From NCBI GenBank assembly GCA_030272585.1, contig BSYQ01000008.1:744001-808000 (forward strand): 64,000 nt of DNA, given 5' to 3'. The stretch comes from Bryopsis sp. KO-2023. Taxonomy: Eukaryota > Chlorophyta > Ulvophyceae > Bryopsidales > Bryopsidaceae. Positions 54,216 to 64,000 of the stretch are shown in pieces (the first letter of the stretch is position 1; each line of letters starts with the position of its first letter). The position numbers and the translations under genes are program-made. A model generated the notes under the pieces. That model saw only the letters and a program-made list of their open reading frames with translations, did no database searches and was not told where the DNA came from.

Positions 54216-56471
54216 TTACGCAATGGTGGTGGTCCTACGTAGCAGTCTCCTTGAAGGTTGGCGCTGTCGATTGGCAGCGACAGTGAATGATTTTGCCGTT
54301 TTCATCACAGGCAGACTGTCCACCCCGCTCAGCCAATTCTCGTACGACACTCGGTCCAAATACGGTTCCAGCGTCAGCTTCTCCAATCGATCCTCCACAT
54401 GGTAAGGATCGATTAAAGTGTTCTGACATTGCACCAGCAAATCCCTCGTGATCATCCCTTTCAGCGGCCCGAAATTCGACACAACCGGAATGTATTCCAG
54501 CCCCGTCGAATTTTTCAGTCGGTAGATGGATGTCAGCGACATGTCGGGGGGGATCACCACCGGAGGAAGTTTAGTGATCCCAGAAAGGTCGATCAAATCC
54601 TCCCCCTCTTCGTTTATCACGGGCGGGTGGCTCCCCAGCAGCCGAGACGCGTTCTCTCCGAGCAACCTGGTTTTCTCATCGTCAATCTCAGCCCTCTCCG
54701 ATACCCCACCATTCTCAGCATCGTCCACACTCGCCAGCAACTCCCTCAAATCCTGAGCATACACCAACCCTCGGAATGCGATCACCGTCCAGCCGGTTCG
54801 CTCCACCACTGGGAAAACCTCCGTTTCGTCCAGCTCCAGCGCCCTGTCGATCACCTCCCTCCGTTCCCTGAGATCCAGAGTGGTCATGGTGCGTGTCATG
54901 ACGTCTTTTGCTTCGAAACCTTTCCTCTTTATGGTGGATTCTGGGTGGCCGCCGACGTAAGGTAACCCAGAGAGCACACACAAGTGATTGAGAATGTTCT
55001 GATTGAATCGATCCCCAACCCCCTTTGCTATGATGACCACCAGCATCAGGAGAGGAAGCTGCTCCTCCGTGTTGGTCAATTCCGTCAAAATCACCACAAA
55101 ACTCACGGCAAATCTGTACAGCCCGCCCAGCACAGCACCGGAGCCCAGGAAAGCATACAACCCAGGGTCCAATTTCACACCGAACGCACGATTCACGGCA
55201 TCGGCATAGACCCTCCCCAAGGCCCCTCCAGTGATGACTGACGGGGTGAACAGACCAGCCGGGATCGCCATTCCGTAGGTAACCACCGACATCGAGAAGT
55301 AGAAAACGCAAAAAATGACTAGCGACACCCCGTGGAATGCATGGGGTCCCTCTGTGAAGAGAGACTTCACAACGAAACCTTGCGGATTGTTCAACAAGAC
55401 TGCCAGGTCGTTGTAAGTCCCATTGTGACAACCGTAGAATCCAAAAGCTTGGAGCTCCTCCACCCCCGGTGCAGCCAGGCAATGTTCCTCTCCCTGGCAA
55501 TGATCGGTTTTCTCCAGGCAAGTTCCCAGAAAGGGCAGGGAAATCCTGAGCCCTGTGGTCAACAGTGTCACTGAAGCAGCTTCCAGCAACCTCAATGGGA
55601 TGTTCAATTTGAACCTCCACCTTTTGCTTCCCAGATACATGTTAAGGGTGGTGAAAAGCGACCCCACCACCCCACCGATCGCCCCCAGCAGAGCTACCCA
55701 ATGCACTTCCTGGATCGGCGTCGGGAAATCCACCTCATTCCGGAAAAATAACAAGGAACCGTAGGATAGCGTGCCTTTATCCACGCTGAGCGCCGAGCCC
55801 CCACGCACGACTGCCGCGACGACCGCGCACGTGAATAGGGTTCTCCACGTGAGTTCGGGTCGCCATCGCGAAGCCATCTCGTACGCCAGCAGCATTCCCC
55901 CCACCGGAGCTTTGAAACCGGCGGCCAATCCCGCGGCGGTACCGCACGCCACCAAATCTCGAGCGTGTTGCTCGTACGTGAACGGGTCCTGTTCGCGCCT
56001 TTGGCCCAAACTTCGAAACACCCGCGAACCACCCAGAAACGTCGCGACAATCGCGCCGATATGCAACAACGGTCCCTCCTTGCCAATCACGAGACCGCCA
56101 GACACCACCAACACGCTCGCGACGAGTTTCACCACCGCCACCTTAAGCGTCAAAAATCCCGGCATCTCGACACCGTTCAGATAGGCGTACATGTTGGGCT
56201 GCCCAGAGCCCGCCGCTATCGGCGCGATAAACAACACCAATGCGGAGCCAAGGAGAACCGTCGCGACATTGTAGAGGCATGGGATCAAAATATCATACAC
56301 GCGCACCATCGTCGTGTCCACCAGTCGGAAGACGAACAGCGAGTAAACCTCCTTGAACAGAAACCCGACGATGAAGTTTGCCGAGACCGCCACGCTGCCG
56401 ACGACCAGCCCAATCACCAGGCAAAACACCCAGAAGAGGATGGTGTAACATCGCGGGATGTGCAATCCCAT
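54216..56471 (-). CDS. CLC-type chloride channel / H+ exchanger with CBS domains
   Basis: A single exon of 751 residues with about ten membrane helices followed by two cytosolic CBS domains (DVMTRTMTTLDL; LPPVVIPPDMSLTSIYRL to IPVVSNFGPLKGMITRDLL). Selectivity motifs: GSGQPNMYAYLNG where GSGIP is usual; GKEGPLLHIGA with the gating Glu; KAPVGGMLLAYEM, where the Glu aligns with the proton Glu of exchangers; and MAIPAGLFTPSVITGGALGR. Retention of both Glu suggests a 2Cl-/H+ exchanger of endomembranes rather than a plain channel; this is inference. The N-terminus is short compared with plant and animal CLCs, starting almost at helix B. It has no introns. Confidence 0.94.
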   Translation of the reverse strand: MGLHIPRCYTILFWVFCLVIGLVVGSVAVSANFIVGFLFKEVYSLFVFRLVDTTMVRVYDILIPCLYNVATVLLGSALVLFIAPIAAGSGQPNMYAYLNGVEMPGFLTLKVAVVKLVASVLVVSGGLVIGKEGPLLHIGAIVATFLGGSRVFRSLGQRREQDPFTYEQHARDLVACGTAAGLAAGFKAPVGGMLLAYEMASRWRPELTWRTLFTCAVVAAVVRGGSALSVDKGTLSYGSLLFFRNEVDFPTPIQEVHWVALLGAIGGVVGSLFTTLNMYLGSKRWRFKLNIPLRLLEAASVTLLTTGLRISLPFLGTCLEKTDHCQGEEHCLAAPGVEELQAFGFYGCHNGTYNDLAVLLNNPQGFVVKSLFTEGPHAFHGVSLVIFCVFYFSMSVVTYGMAIPAGLFTPSVITGGALGRVYADAVNRAFGVKLDPGLYAFLGSGAVLGGLYRFAVSFVVILTELTNTEEQLPLLMLVVIIAKGVGDRFNQNILNHLCVLSGLPYVGGHPESTIKRKGFEAKDVMTRTMTTLDLRERREVIDRALELDETEVFPVVERTGWTVIAFRGLVYAQDLRELLASVDDAENGGVSERAEIDDEKTRLLGENASRLLGSHPPVINEEGEDLIDLSGITKLPPVVIPPDMSLTSIYRLKNSTGLEYIPVVSNFGPLKGMITRDLLVQCQNTLIDPYHVEDRLEKLTLEPYLDRVSYENWLSGVDSLPVMKTAKSFTVAANRQRQPSRRLLRRTTTIA

Positions 56472-57388
56472 GGCGACCGAGGGAGAGCCAAAATAATCCC
56501 ACTTCTGCCAAGCGACCCTGTGTTCTCAGAAGCCCCCTATCAACACACCTTGAAACCGGCCAACAATAGTACCCAGGGGGGGAGTATCCCGCTTGTTCAG
56601 AAAAACGTCACCACCCAGTCACGCGAGCTCGGCTCGTTGTTCGATTTGCAGAAACCCAGCACCTTCCCTGTTTCGTTCTCTTTGAAACGGGGTTGCTGAA
56701 AATGGTGCGTGCTTCTTTCCAACCTCGAGAACACACCCCCACCCCAGAAAACGCCCCATTCTTGCCACCAGCGATAGAAAATGGATTTTCAGTACGAGGT
56801 ATGACGGAGACATGAACAAAGCCACGATTTGCATGACTGATCCCTCCGCCGTTCTTTCAGACCGCCCGCTGTGTGAGTTGGAGGAATCGCATCTGATCAT
56901 GTTTTGTTTGTTTGTGAATTGGAGGATGGCTGTCCTGGCATCGACGACATTCTTCCACCGACTGATATGCTATTGGGTACATGTCAGCGATAAGCAAGTC
57001 CAGAAATTTCCATTCACAGATGGTCCCTAGATCAAACAAGAGGGCAACATTGACATATACTCACCTTGGCCAACAGTGGTCATCCTGCTGCCAGTATCTT
57101 CTGATCCCGAAATGCTGATTGGAGGTTTGGCTGTGGGGTGGTTTACAAAAAAATCAACACAATTGAGATGTTTTTTTGCGGCTTCTTGGTACATCCGATG
57201 GAATTACACCTGGTGCTGGTGAACACCGTTTATTTACTGTTTCTGTTTGGTTGGTTTTTTACTTGTTTTTTTTATTTCTTACACAATTTTGAAGATGGTT
57301 GCTGGAAACGCACTGCAAATCACGTTTCAAATCACTGCTGAAACCAAATCATTAACTGCCTACCCCCCCCTCCCCCGTCCCGGTGGTA
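56472..57388. other. Intergenic region
   Basis: 5' flank of the CLC gene and 3' flank of the diflavin reductase gene. The region has no gene I can support. Confidence 0.35.
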
Positions 57389-59787
57389 TCATGACCAAGC
57401 TTCCACGAAATACCTCCCCTTCAGTTCCATTGTACGCAACAGCTTCTTTGCATTCTCGGCCGAAACGTCTTCCCCAACCAATATTTCCTGGAATGCTTCC
57501 ATGACATTGGAGGGCATTTTTTTGGCCGATCCTGCCACATACACCGAAGCCCCTTTTTCCAACACCCATTCCCTGACCACACCTTGCATCTCTCTAAGTT
57601 TATCAGTGACGTACACCTTCTTTGGCTGATCTCTAGAAAACGCAGCCACCAACCCATGGTTCTTATCCAAAACCCCAGATTCCTGCAATGCCTCCCACTG
57701 GGTTCGATAATAGAAATCCCCCTGTTCGTTTCGACAACCGAAAAAGAGCAGCGACGGGGCTGGAGGGTTGGCAGGGTTCGACTTCAGGATTTGCTGCCGC
57801 TCCTCCAGAAAAGATCGAAACGGAGCGACCCCGGTCCCAGGTCCAATCAAAATCATGGGGGTGGAAGCTTCCTTCGGCAGTGACAGAGCCCCACTCTCCA
57901 CCCAAACAGGGATTCGGTCAGCACCCCCTGGCGAAATGTTCGCCAGCCAGGAGGTACACAGCCCGAACCTCTGTCGTTTGAACGGGGTCCGCCATTTCAC
58001 AATGGCCACAGTCACATGGGCTTCCCCAATATGGGCAGCAGGGGAAGACGAAATCGAGAACTGCCGAGGTTGTTTAATCGGGCAAGCTTGGAGGAGCCAC
58101 TCCAAAGGGGGGGTGGCGCTCGGGAAATCTTGCAACACCTCCAGCACTGTCCTACCCTCCCTTTGATTGTAAACGTGCAGATCGTCCCGCCCCTCCGTGG
58201 ATGCAAAATAAGCCAACCGGTCGATTTCCACCTCCGTTTGAGCGAACGCGTGCAACACTTTGAAAAAGAATCGACGAGGGGATGCTCCACAGACATCCAA
58301 TACCCCAGCCACCAGTTCTCGAATTCGCATGGTAGCTTTGCTCCTTGTCGACACATCCACTGGACCCTGATTGGCCGAAACCTCAATCCAATCTTCCCCG
58401 TTCAACCCCATCCGCTTCAGAAACTCCTCCACAGCATTTTCTGGAGTTTGTGGAAATATGGTCAAGACGTCACCTGGGCGGTAATTCAGGCCGGAGCCGT
58501 GAATGTCCAATTCGATGTGGCGGACATCCTGAAAATGCTCCGCGGTTGTGATTCTTTCATTTTTTAGCACTTTTGCCATGTGCGGTTTCCAACGGCCAGC
58601 AACACCCTCTTCTGAAGTCCAGGTTGAGTCAAACGTCGATCCGCTGGCTTCCCCCATGATCTAGACCCATAGCAACTGACATGTCCGAAGTGGAATTTCC
58701 TCAACCCCACACTCCAAGATTCGATTCTACCCAACTGAGAAATTCACGAGTGCATCCGATTACTGTTTTTGTTTGTTTTTTGCCATTGACTGATATTTTG
58801 AGAAGCATTACAAAAGAAAAAAGCTGGAAACAGTAACAGGGAAAAGGTGGGTATTCTATACAAAAAAAAAGCCTTCCTGAGCGCTGGATACCATAGAACA
58901 GCGTTAAAAACACCTTGCATTTTGATTCACGGGGAAATCCTCCAAATGTGCTTATTTAATAAATTATTTATTAATTTCTTGTTTGTTTACATTCAGTGAT
59001 TCGACATTGCTTCGTTAGTGCTATGATTAGTACTTTGCTACAGAAAATGAAAACGGATGTCTAGGGCAGTATCTCCAGTATGGTATTCCAACAATTGAAG
59101 TTTTGATCTTTTTTTAAATCTATTGAATCAGCTTGAGTCACTGATTCTGCCACTCACCTGTCTGAAAGATGCCGCGGCCTCCACAGCTTTTTCTAAATTT
59201 GTCCGGCCTATCTGGGCACCCCCACCCCCTCTGGATGCATCCCCACTTTCCCCATCCAGAAATCGCACACAGTATTTTGGCAAGCCAATGCCATCCTCCT
59301 TGAAAGCCTTTTCCACCCCAAATCGCAGTTCCAAAGCTTTCCACAACTTTTCCGACCAGGGATCGAATCCTGCCTCGTACCCGCTCGGATGCTGGTCATC
59401 CCCTAACCCCCTTTCGATCAGCATGTCACACCCCAGCCCTGCAAGCCTGTTCGCCAGTTTCTTCCCTGTGACATTGTATTTCTGATATCCCGAATCCCCC
59501 AACCCAAACACAGCAGTGCACACCCCCTTCAAGGAATCAGCCGGCAGAGTTTTCCTCAGCAAAAACTTCCAAAATGTCCTCATGTTCTTGGGAACCTCCC
59601 CTTGCCCCGTGGTCGCAGCCAGGAATATCACCAGCCTCTCCTCCGGGATGTTTTGAACGGGGAAAGCATCCATCGACATCACTCTGGGGGTGAGTCCCCT
59701 CCGTCGAGCTTCCCTCCCGATCGTTTCTGCGACATCCTCCGCATTCCCCGTTTCCGAGCCGAACAAGATCAACATAGGTAGAGACAT
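57389..59787 (-). CDS. NADPH-dependent diflavin oxidoreductase (NDOR1/Tah18-type)
   Basis: Two exons (59787-59158, 58660-57389) join in phase 0 to 633 residues. Flavodoxin domain: LILFGSETGNAEDVAETIGR, TTGQGEVPKNMRTFWKFL, VFGLGDSGYQKYN. FAD domain: YRPGDVLTIFPQTPENAV, RQFSISSSP. NADPH domain: LIGPGTGVAPFRSFLEER, FGCRNEQGDFYYRTQWE, VYVAGSAKKMP, and the terminal YFVEAWS whose aromatic stacks on FAD. Size and lack of a membrane anchor match NDOR1/Tah18, which passes electrons to anamorsin/Dre2 in cytosolic Fe-S assembly, rather than P450 reductase. An upstream in-frame Met at 59886 would add 33 residues without family similarity; the start chosen precedes LPMLILFGS directly. Confidence 0.94.
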
Positions 59788-60257
59788 CGTCCAGTGGCCA
59801 CGATCCGCGTTTGCCTGAGAAAGCCATGCTTGAGCTGGGGGGAGGGGAGGAATGATGTCACAAGATTCGTACGGGTGGTGAAACATCTCCCTGTGTTTTA
59901 CTGCTCATAGCTTCTGAGAAGTGTTTCTCAGAATCGAGTTCGGCACTTGCTAGCCGGCCCCCGAAAGGAGAAGGAGATGTGTAAAAATAACGTGGCCGTT
60001 GGAGGTAATCCCATGAGAAACCTTCAACCACATACTGGTCGGACCTGAGGTCGATAGTTGCCAGTGATACGAAACTCGTTGGATAGGCAAGTGCACTTTC
60101 CTTGCTTCGTTGCAGATTCCGCTCGCTAGGGTTCTGGCTGGCCTGGCGCGCAGCTTCGAAACGTTGCCTGGCCGAAGAGGCCCTTCGGTCGGTCCCTCTC
60201 TACAAAGATCGCAACTTAGAAGAGTGGAAAGAGACTGCAAGTGAAAGGGGGAAAGGC
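59788..60257. promoter_or_regulatory. Head-to-head intergenic region (diflavin reductase / potassium channel)
   Basis: About 470 bases separate the two divergent start codons. The first exons probably have untranslated leaders here; the open frame from 60102 in frame with the channel may be part of its 5' leader or an N-terminal extension. No clear TATA box. Confidence 0.35.
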
Positions 60258-63200
60258 ATGGAAAAAGTGCTCGATGTCAGTGATATCAACGCTGCCTTGG
60301 CCAGGCTCGGCGAACAAGTGGAGAAAGGATATCTCGAGTTGAGGCAGCAGCAAACAGTTGCTTTTCAGAGGTGATATGAATCATCAAGCAGTGTCCCTGA
60401 TGTGCTTAAAAATCAGCGCAGGAGAATCAATTGAAAACCTGGCCTGCACATGAATTCATCAAAAGTTGATCATGAGTGATGGGAGTCCTTCTCCTATTAT
60501 TCAGTGAGAAACAAACCAACTGATGGGTAGTACATTGCAGGCTGGAAAACAGACTGTCATCCCTTGAATTCAAGGCCTCTTCTGGAGACAGTAAGCGCAT
60601 TCACCCACAATTTTTCACAGTAGCTGCAGTGATGGATATCGTACTCATAAGCTGGAGCACAACCGAATCTCGATAGATGTGCAGAAGCTAGATGTATCAT
60701 GTTGAAATGCCTCAACCATCTGAACCTAACACGTATTGCTTTTACCAGTGATAAAAGCTCCAAAAGCTGGACAGGTCCTGCTGGAATTATTTCAATGATG
60801 AACAAATTATTTGTGCAAGTGTATGTATGACTCATGCTAGTTGTGTTAACCAGATACTGGAACTGCTCCCAGCGATGTCGCCCCTAGCTTTGGAGACGAT
60901 GGATCTTGGCAGGAGAATCCAATTTTCTCTCAGGCTCAAGCTGACGAAGCATCCAGTGGGGGGTTCACGGGGAGGCAACCCGGTTCTGCTTCTTATTCAA
61001 GTTTTGACACAGCCGCTCGCCAGGATTCCTTGCAGTCTAAAAACAACGAGGCTGTTTGTGTAGTCAGAGAGGAAGACGATGGATCGCCTGGTGGGTCTCG
61101 GTGAAATTATCGATTTTACAATCAATTCATGCAAATCAAGCAAATTTCATTTTCCCTGACTGACCAGAGGTATTCCACAGCTCAACTGTGATGCATTGAT
61201 TTAGTCATATGTTGTATTATAGGGGGCGAGGCCGAGTTTTTAATTCGAGTTGGGGATAGAACTGCATCAGGTGATGGTGCCACAACTCAACACATACCCT
61301 CAACCAGCACTGAGACCAAAAGTGATAAGGATAGGGGCAGCAAAAAAGGGATTCATCGAGCACCCAGTATGACCAGTGGACGGGATTCGGCTTCTAGTGA
61401 GACCAACAAAATGATGATGAATTTTCAGGACAGAGGAATCAGTTGGGTCAAAAATGTCAGGAGGACGTATCTGTTTGGGATACTTCATCCTGACGAAAGG
61501 GGAAAATGGGATCTCTATATTCTCATTCTCATGTGTTGGGTGTGTCTGATTTCACCTTACACAATCTGCTTTGGGATTATGGTGAGTTTGTAGGTGTCAC
61601 TTCATACTTGAAGCATGCAGTTCATTTTCCGGAACCCCTGCGAATAAGCCACTATTTTCCCCAGTAGGCTGGCATGTCTCACTCTGATGCATGAGTAATT
61701 ATGTTGTTGAGGGTTCAGTAAGCCGGCTTGGCTGTCTGACCTCACCTCCTTTGAATGGTTTGCCCCACTCTTACTTGACAAAACTATGTGCCAGGCAGAT
61801 CTCAACTCTACGATTGGTATTCTGGAGCTGGTTGTGGATGTGTCATTTGCCCACGATATCTATTTGAATTTTCGAACGTCCTATTATGACGAGGAGGGTG
61901 AGCTGATCGAAAGAAGAGTAATGATCGCCAGGAATTATTTCAAAGGCTGGTTCGGTGTGGACCTCATGTCTGTGCTTCCCTTTGATGTATTGCTGGCCGT
62001 ATCCAATGAAGATGGCGCAGCAACAAAGCTGCTTGAAATGTCCAGGTGAGCGAACTCAGCAACAGGCTCATATAATATCCTGCTATTCTCGCCTGGTTTG
62101 ATATAAAATGTTAATTTTGCCACAGGATAATCAAGGCTGTGAAGATATTGAGATTGCTGAAAGCAGTAAAGATGATGAAACTGCTTCGTTTGCCACAACT
62201 TTTGGATGTTCTGGAGAGGTTGCTGGGAAAACCCATGTTCAGGCTCCTCCGGTTCTTATTTGCTGTGATTATCCTGTCTCATTGGAGCGCATGTTTCTTC
62301 TACTACATGGCATACTTGCAGCCATCAAGTAGAACCACATGGCTGAACAAGGCTGAAATGGAGACAGCCAGCAACACAGAGAAGTAGGTGGCATCATCGA
62401 TTCCCTTGGTAACCCAACTCTTGGTGGAATTCTGCACTCGAGCTCCAATGGCTGGCGGTGTGCATCTCCATTGCAGATACGTGACGTCGTTGTATTGGGC
62501 GTTCGCGACGATGACGTCCGTTGGCTACGGAGACGTCGTGGCCGTGACCATCAACGAGAAGTTCACCGCTATTGTGTGCATGATCGTTGGGGTCACAGTG
62601 TTTGCTTATTTGATGGGAGCAGTGACGTCGTTGCTGGGTGCGCTCAACTCTTCGCAAGCGAGGATTGCAGCCAAGAAGCAGCGAGTGGACGATTTTCTGA
62701 GAGCCAGGAAGGTGAGCTATGACTTGCCCGCCTCCCTTCTCTGCTCGTCCAGCCGCCACCGAACGTATGTCTTGGAGGGCAATCCCTCATACCTCGTTTT
62801 GCTCATATCTGTAGGTTCCCCAAATCATGGCGAACAAGATACGTCAGTTCTACAGTTACATAGTGGACAAGGAAGTGCGCAACGATGAAACCGACATCAT
62901 CGCTGGGCTGCCGAACAAGCTTCGCACGGAAGTGATCCTCTACTTGTTCCGCGAAACCTTGGAGAAGGTGCTATATTTCGAGAATAAGGCCCCCAAGTTT
63001 ATCGCGGAGCTGGTTATGATGATGAAAATCGAGTTCTACGCTCCCGAAGATTTTGTCGTCGTTCAAGGAGAGCAGTCGACGGAGATGTATTTTGTCGGGG
63101 AGGGAACTCTTGCCATTCGCGATTACGGGAATATCGAGAATCTACCAAGTGAGCTGCTTTGGCTGCTTTCGGCAAGACGTCTTAGCAAATAGGACCACGG

Positions 63201-63859
63201 CCCAACGATTTCTTCTAATATTCATTGCCCTTCAGAAATTCTGTACTCTGGGGAAAACGTCAACGTGGAGTTCAAGCACTTGGGTTTTATTCACGCTGGA
63301 AGCCAGTTTGGCGAGTATGCATGCTTGACAATGGAGCCCAGGACTGCAACGGTCGTGGCGCACACTTTCGTCGAGCTCCACTCCCTTTCCCGAGCAGCGC
63401 TGCAGGAGGTCATGGGGAGGTGGCCAGAGTATGGAAACGAGATGACGCACCACATGATGAAGCAGTCGAGAGCTACGAAGGACAAGAAAAGGAAAGAAAA
63501 AGGTAGACCGAGTTCTGACCTCCACCGCCAGCGCGAGTTCTTCCAGATTGTGTAATCAACGGTATCGTTCACTGGCTGTGTGCGTCGTGTTCCCAGGCGC
63601 CGCCACCCCCAGAGCATTGACTATCACATCCGAAACACCTCAGAGGTCGTCTACCATTATCAAGCCGATGGCGGTGAGGACGCCAGCACTGGACTCTGGT
63701 AGTATTCACCACCGTGGTTCGCGAGAAAGGCACGGTGTCCAAATGGCGGGTGGCAACAATGCTAGCAACAACAGGGTGTTGAGCAACATGGACGAGTTCT
63801 TCCATCCCATGTTCACTTCTCAAAGCGACGAAGTGTTCCATCCGCATAAGGATAGATGA
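60258..63859 (+). CDS. Voltage-gated potassium channel with C-linker and cyclic-nucleotide-binding domain
   Basis: Ten exons (60258-60370, 60541-60590, 60854-61090, 61223-61581, 61795-62045, 62126-62383, 62477-62711, 62815-63148, 63236-63502, 63597-63859) join in phase to 788 residues. After a disordered Ser/Asp/Gln-rich N-terminal region of ~200 residues come the S1-S3 helices (WDLYILILMCWVCLISPYTI; LVVDVSFAHDIYLNFRTSYY; GVDLMSVLPFDVLLA). S4 follows with eight Lys/Arg spaced every third residue (RIIKAVKILRLLKAVKMMKL...LR), then S5, and the K+ filter TSVGYGD. A C-linker (DKEVRNDETDIIAGLPNKLR) and a CNBD with FGEYACLTMEPRTATVVA follow. This is the HCN/EAG/plant Shaker-like layout, found in algae and other protists. 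Cyclic nucleotides could regulate it. An in-frame Met at 60102 would extend the N-terminus by 52 residues. Confidence 0.93.
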
Positions 63860-64000
63860 GAGATTGGAAGGATTGGGTGTGCGTGTGTGTGTGCATGAGT
63901 TTTGTTTGTTCGCGTGTGGGAACCGCTGGAGCGTGAGCGCCAGTGTATTGAGTTAGAAAGAAAGTGGGGGTTAAGACCTTGGGGGGCATAGCATAAGGGG
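63860..64000. other. 3' flank of the potassium channel gene
   Basis: GT-rich sequence with (GT)n at 63878-63893. No further feature is seen before the window ends. Confidence 0.4.

Noticed and set aside
55965-56699. 244-codon plus-strand frame
   Set aside because: It lies opposite the CLC coding exon and mirrors its codon bias; a shadow frame.
57389-59787. Assignment as the P450 reductase partner of the P450 at 46-48 kb
   Set aside because: Length and the lack of a membrane anchor and of the longer CPR linker fit NDOR1/Tah18 better; proximity in the genome is not evidence of partnership.

Overview
The window is nuclear DNA of a eukaryote. Its genes are split by GT-AG introns whose exons join in consistent reading phase, it carries a spliceosomal U2 snRNA gene, and the proteins are eukaryotic (cytosolic ribosomal protein uS15/RPS13, nuclear cap-binding CBP20, a WDR82/Swd2-type WD40 protein, mTERF, P450, CLC, a CNBD potassium channel). 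Three features point to a photosynthetic or plastid-derived protist rather than an animal or fungus: a very plant-like histidinol-phosphate aminotransferase, a carotenoid cleavage dioxygenase, and a U2 RNA with the plant-style 5' end. I cannot name the species. Non-coding DNA is AT-rich and full of homopolymers, including many C(n)A(n)/T(n)G(n) tracts; coding exons are clearly more GC-rich.

Layout. 0.1-1.8 kb (-): 5' part of a glutamine-rich protein of unknown family, running off the left edge. 2.9-4.3 kb (+): METTL26/DUF938-like methyltransferase. 4.4-12.9 kb: an accessory block with a truncated trypsin-like remnant (-), a U2 snRNA gene (+), a run of GC-rich hairpins that no protein gene explains, a decayed S1-protease fragment (+), and two tandemly duplicated secreted trypsin-like genes (-). 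13.2-18.0 kb (-): an 11-exon gene joining ankyrin repeats to a GNL1-type circularly permuted GTPase, head to head with an intronless mTERF gene (+, 18.1-19.5 kb). 20.9-24.2 kb (-): serine carboxypeptidase. 25.97-26.63 kb: a non-autonomous PIF/Harbinger-like element. 26.9-30.3 kb (+): carotenoid cleavage dioxygenase. 32.1-34.2 kb (-): membrane-anchored short-chain dehydrogenase. 35.5-36.0 kb (-): small secreted protein. 36.9-39.7 kb (-): HisC. 40.3-43.0 kb (-): WDR82-like protein, head to head with RPS13 (+, 43.3-44.9 kb). 46.1-48.2 kb (+): P450. 49.5-51.2 kb (-): type I membrane protein of unknown family. 52.6-53.2 kb (-): CBP20, intronless. 54.2-56.5 kb (-): CLC transporter, intronless. 57.4-59.8 kb (-): NDOR1/Tah18-type diflavin reductase, head to head with a voltage-gated CNBD potassium channel (+, 60.3-63.9 kb).

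There is no operon-like organisation; genes act independently, but four close head-to-head pairs may share promoters. The least ordinary part is 4.4-12.9 kb (protease birth and decay plus structured-RNA candidates). The strongest unusual protein architecture is the ankyrin-GNL1 fusion. All gene models are built from reading frame, splice sites and phase by eye, without alignment or transcript evidence.
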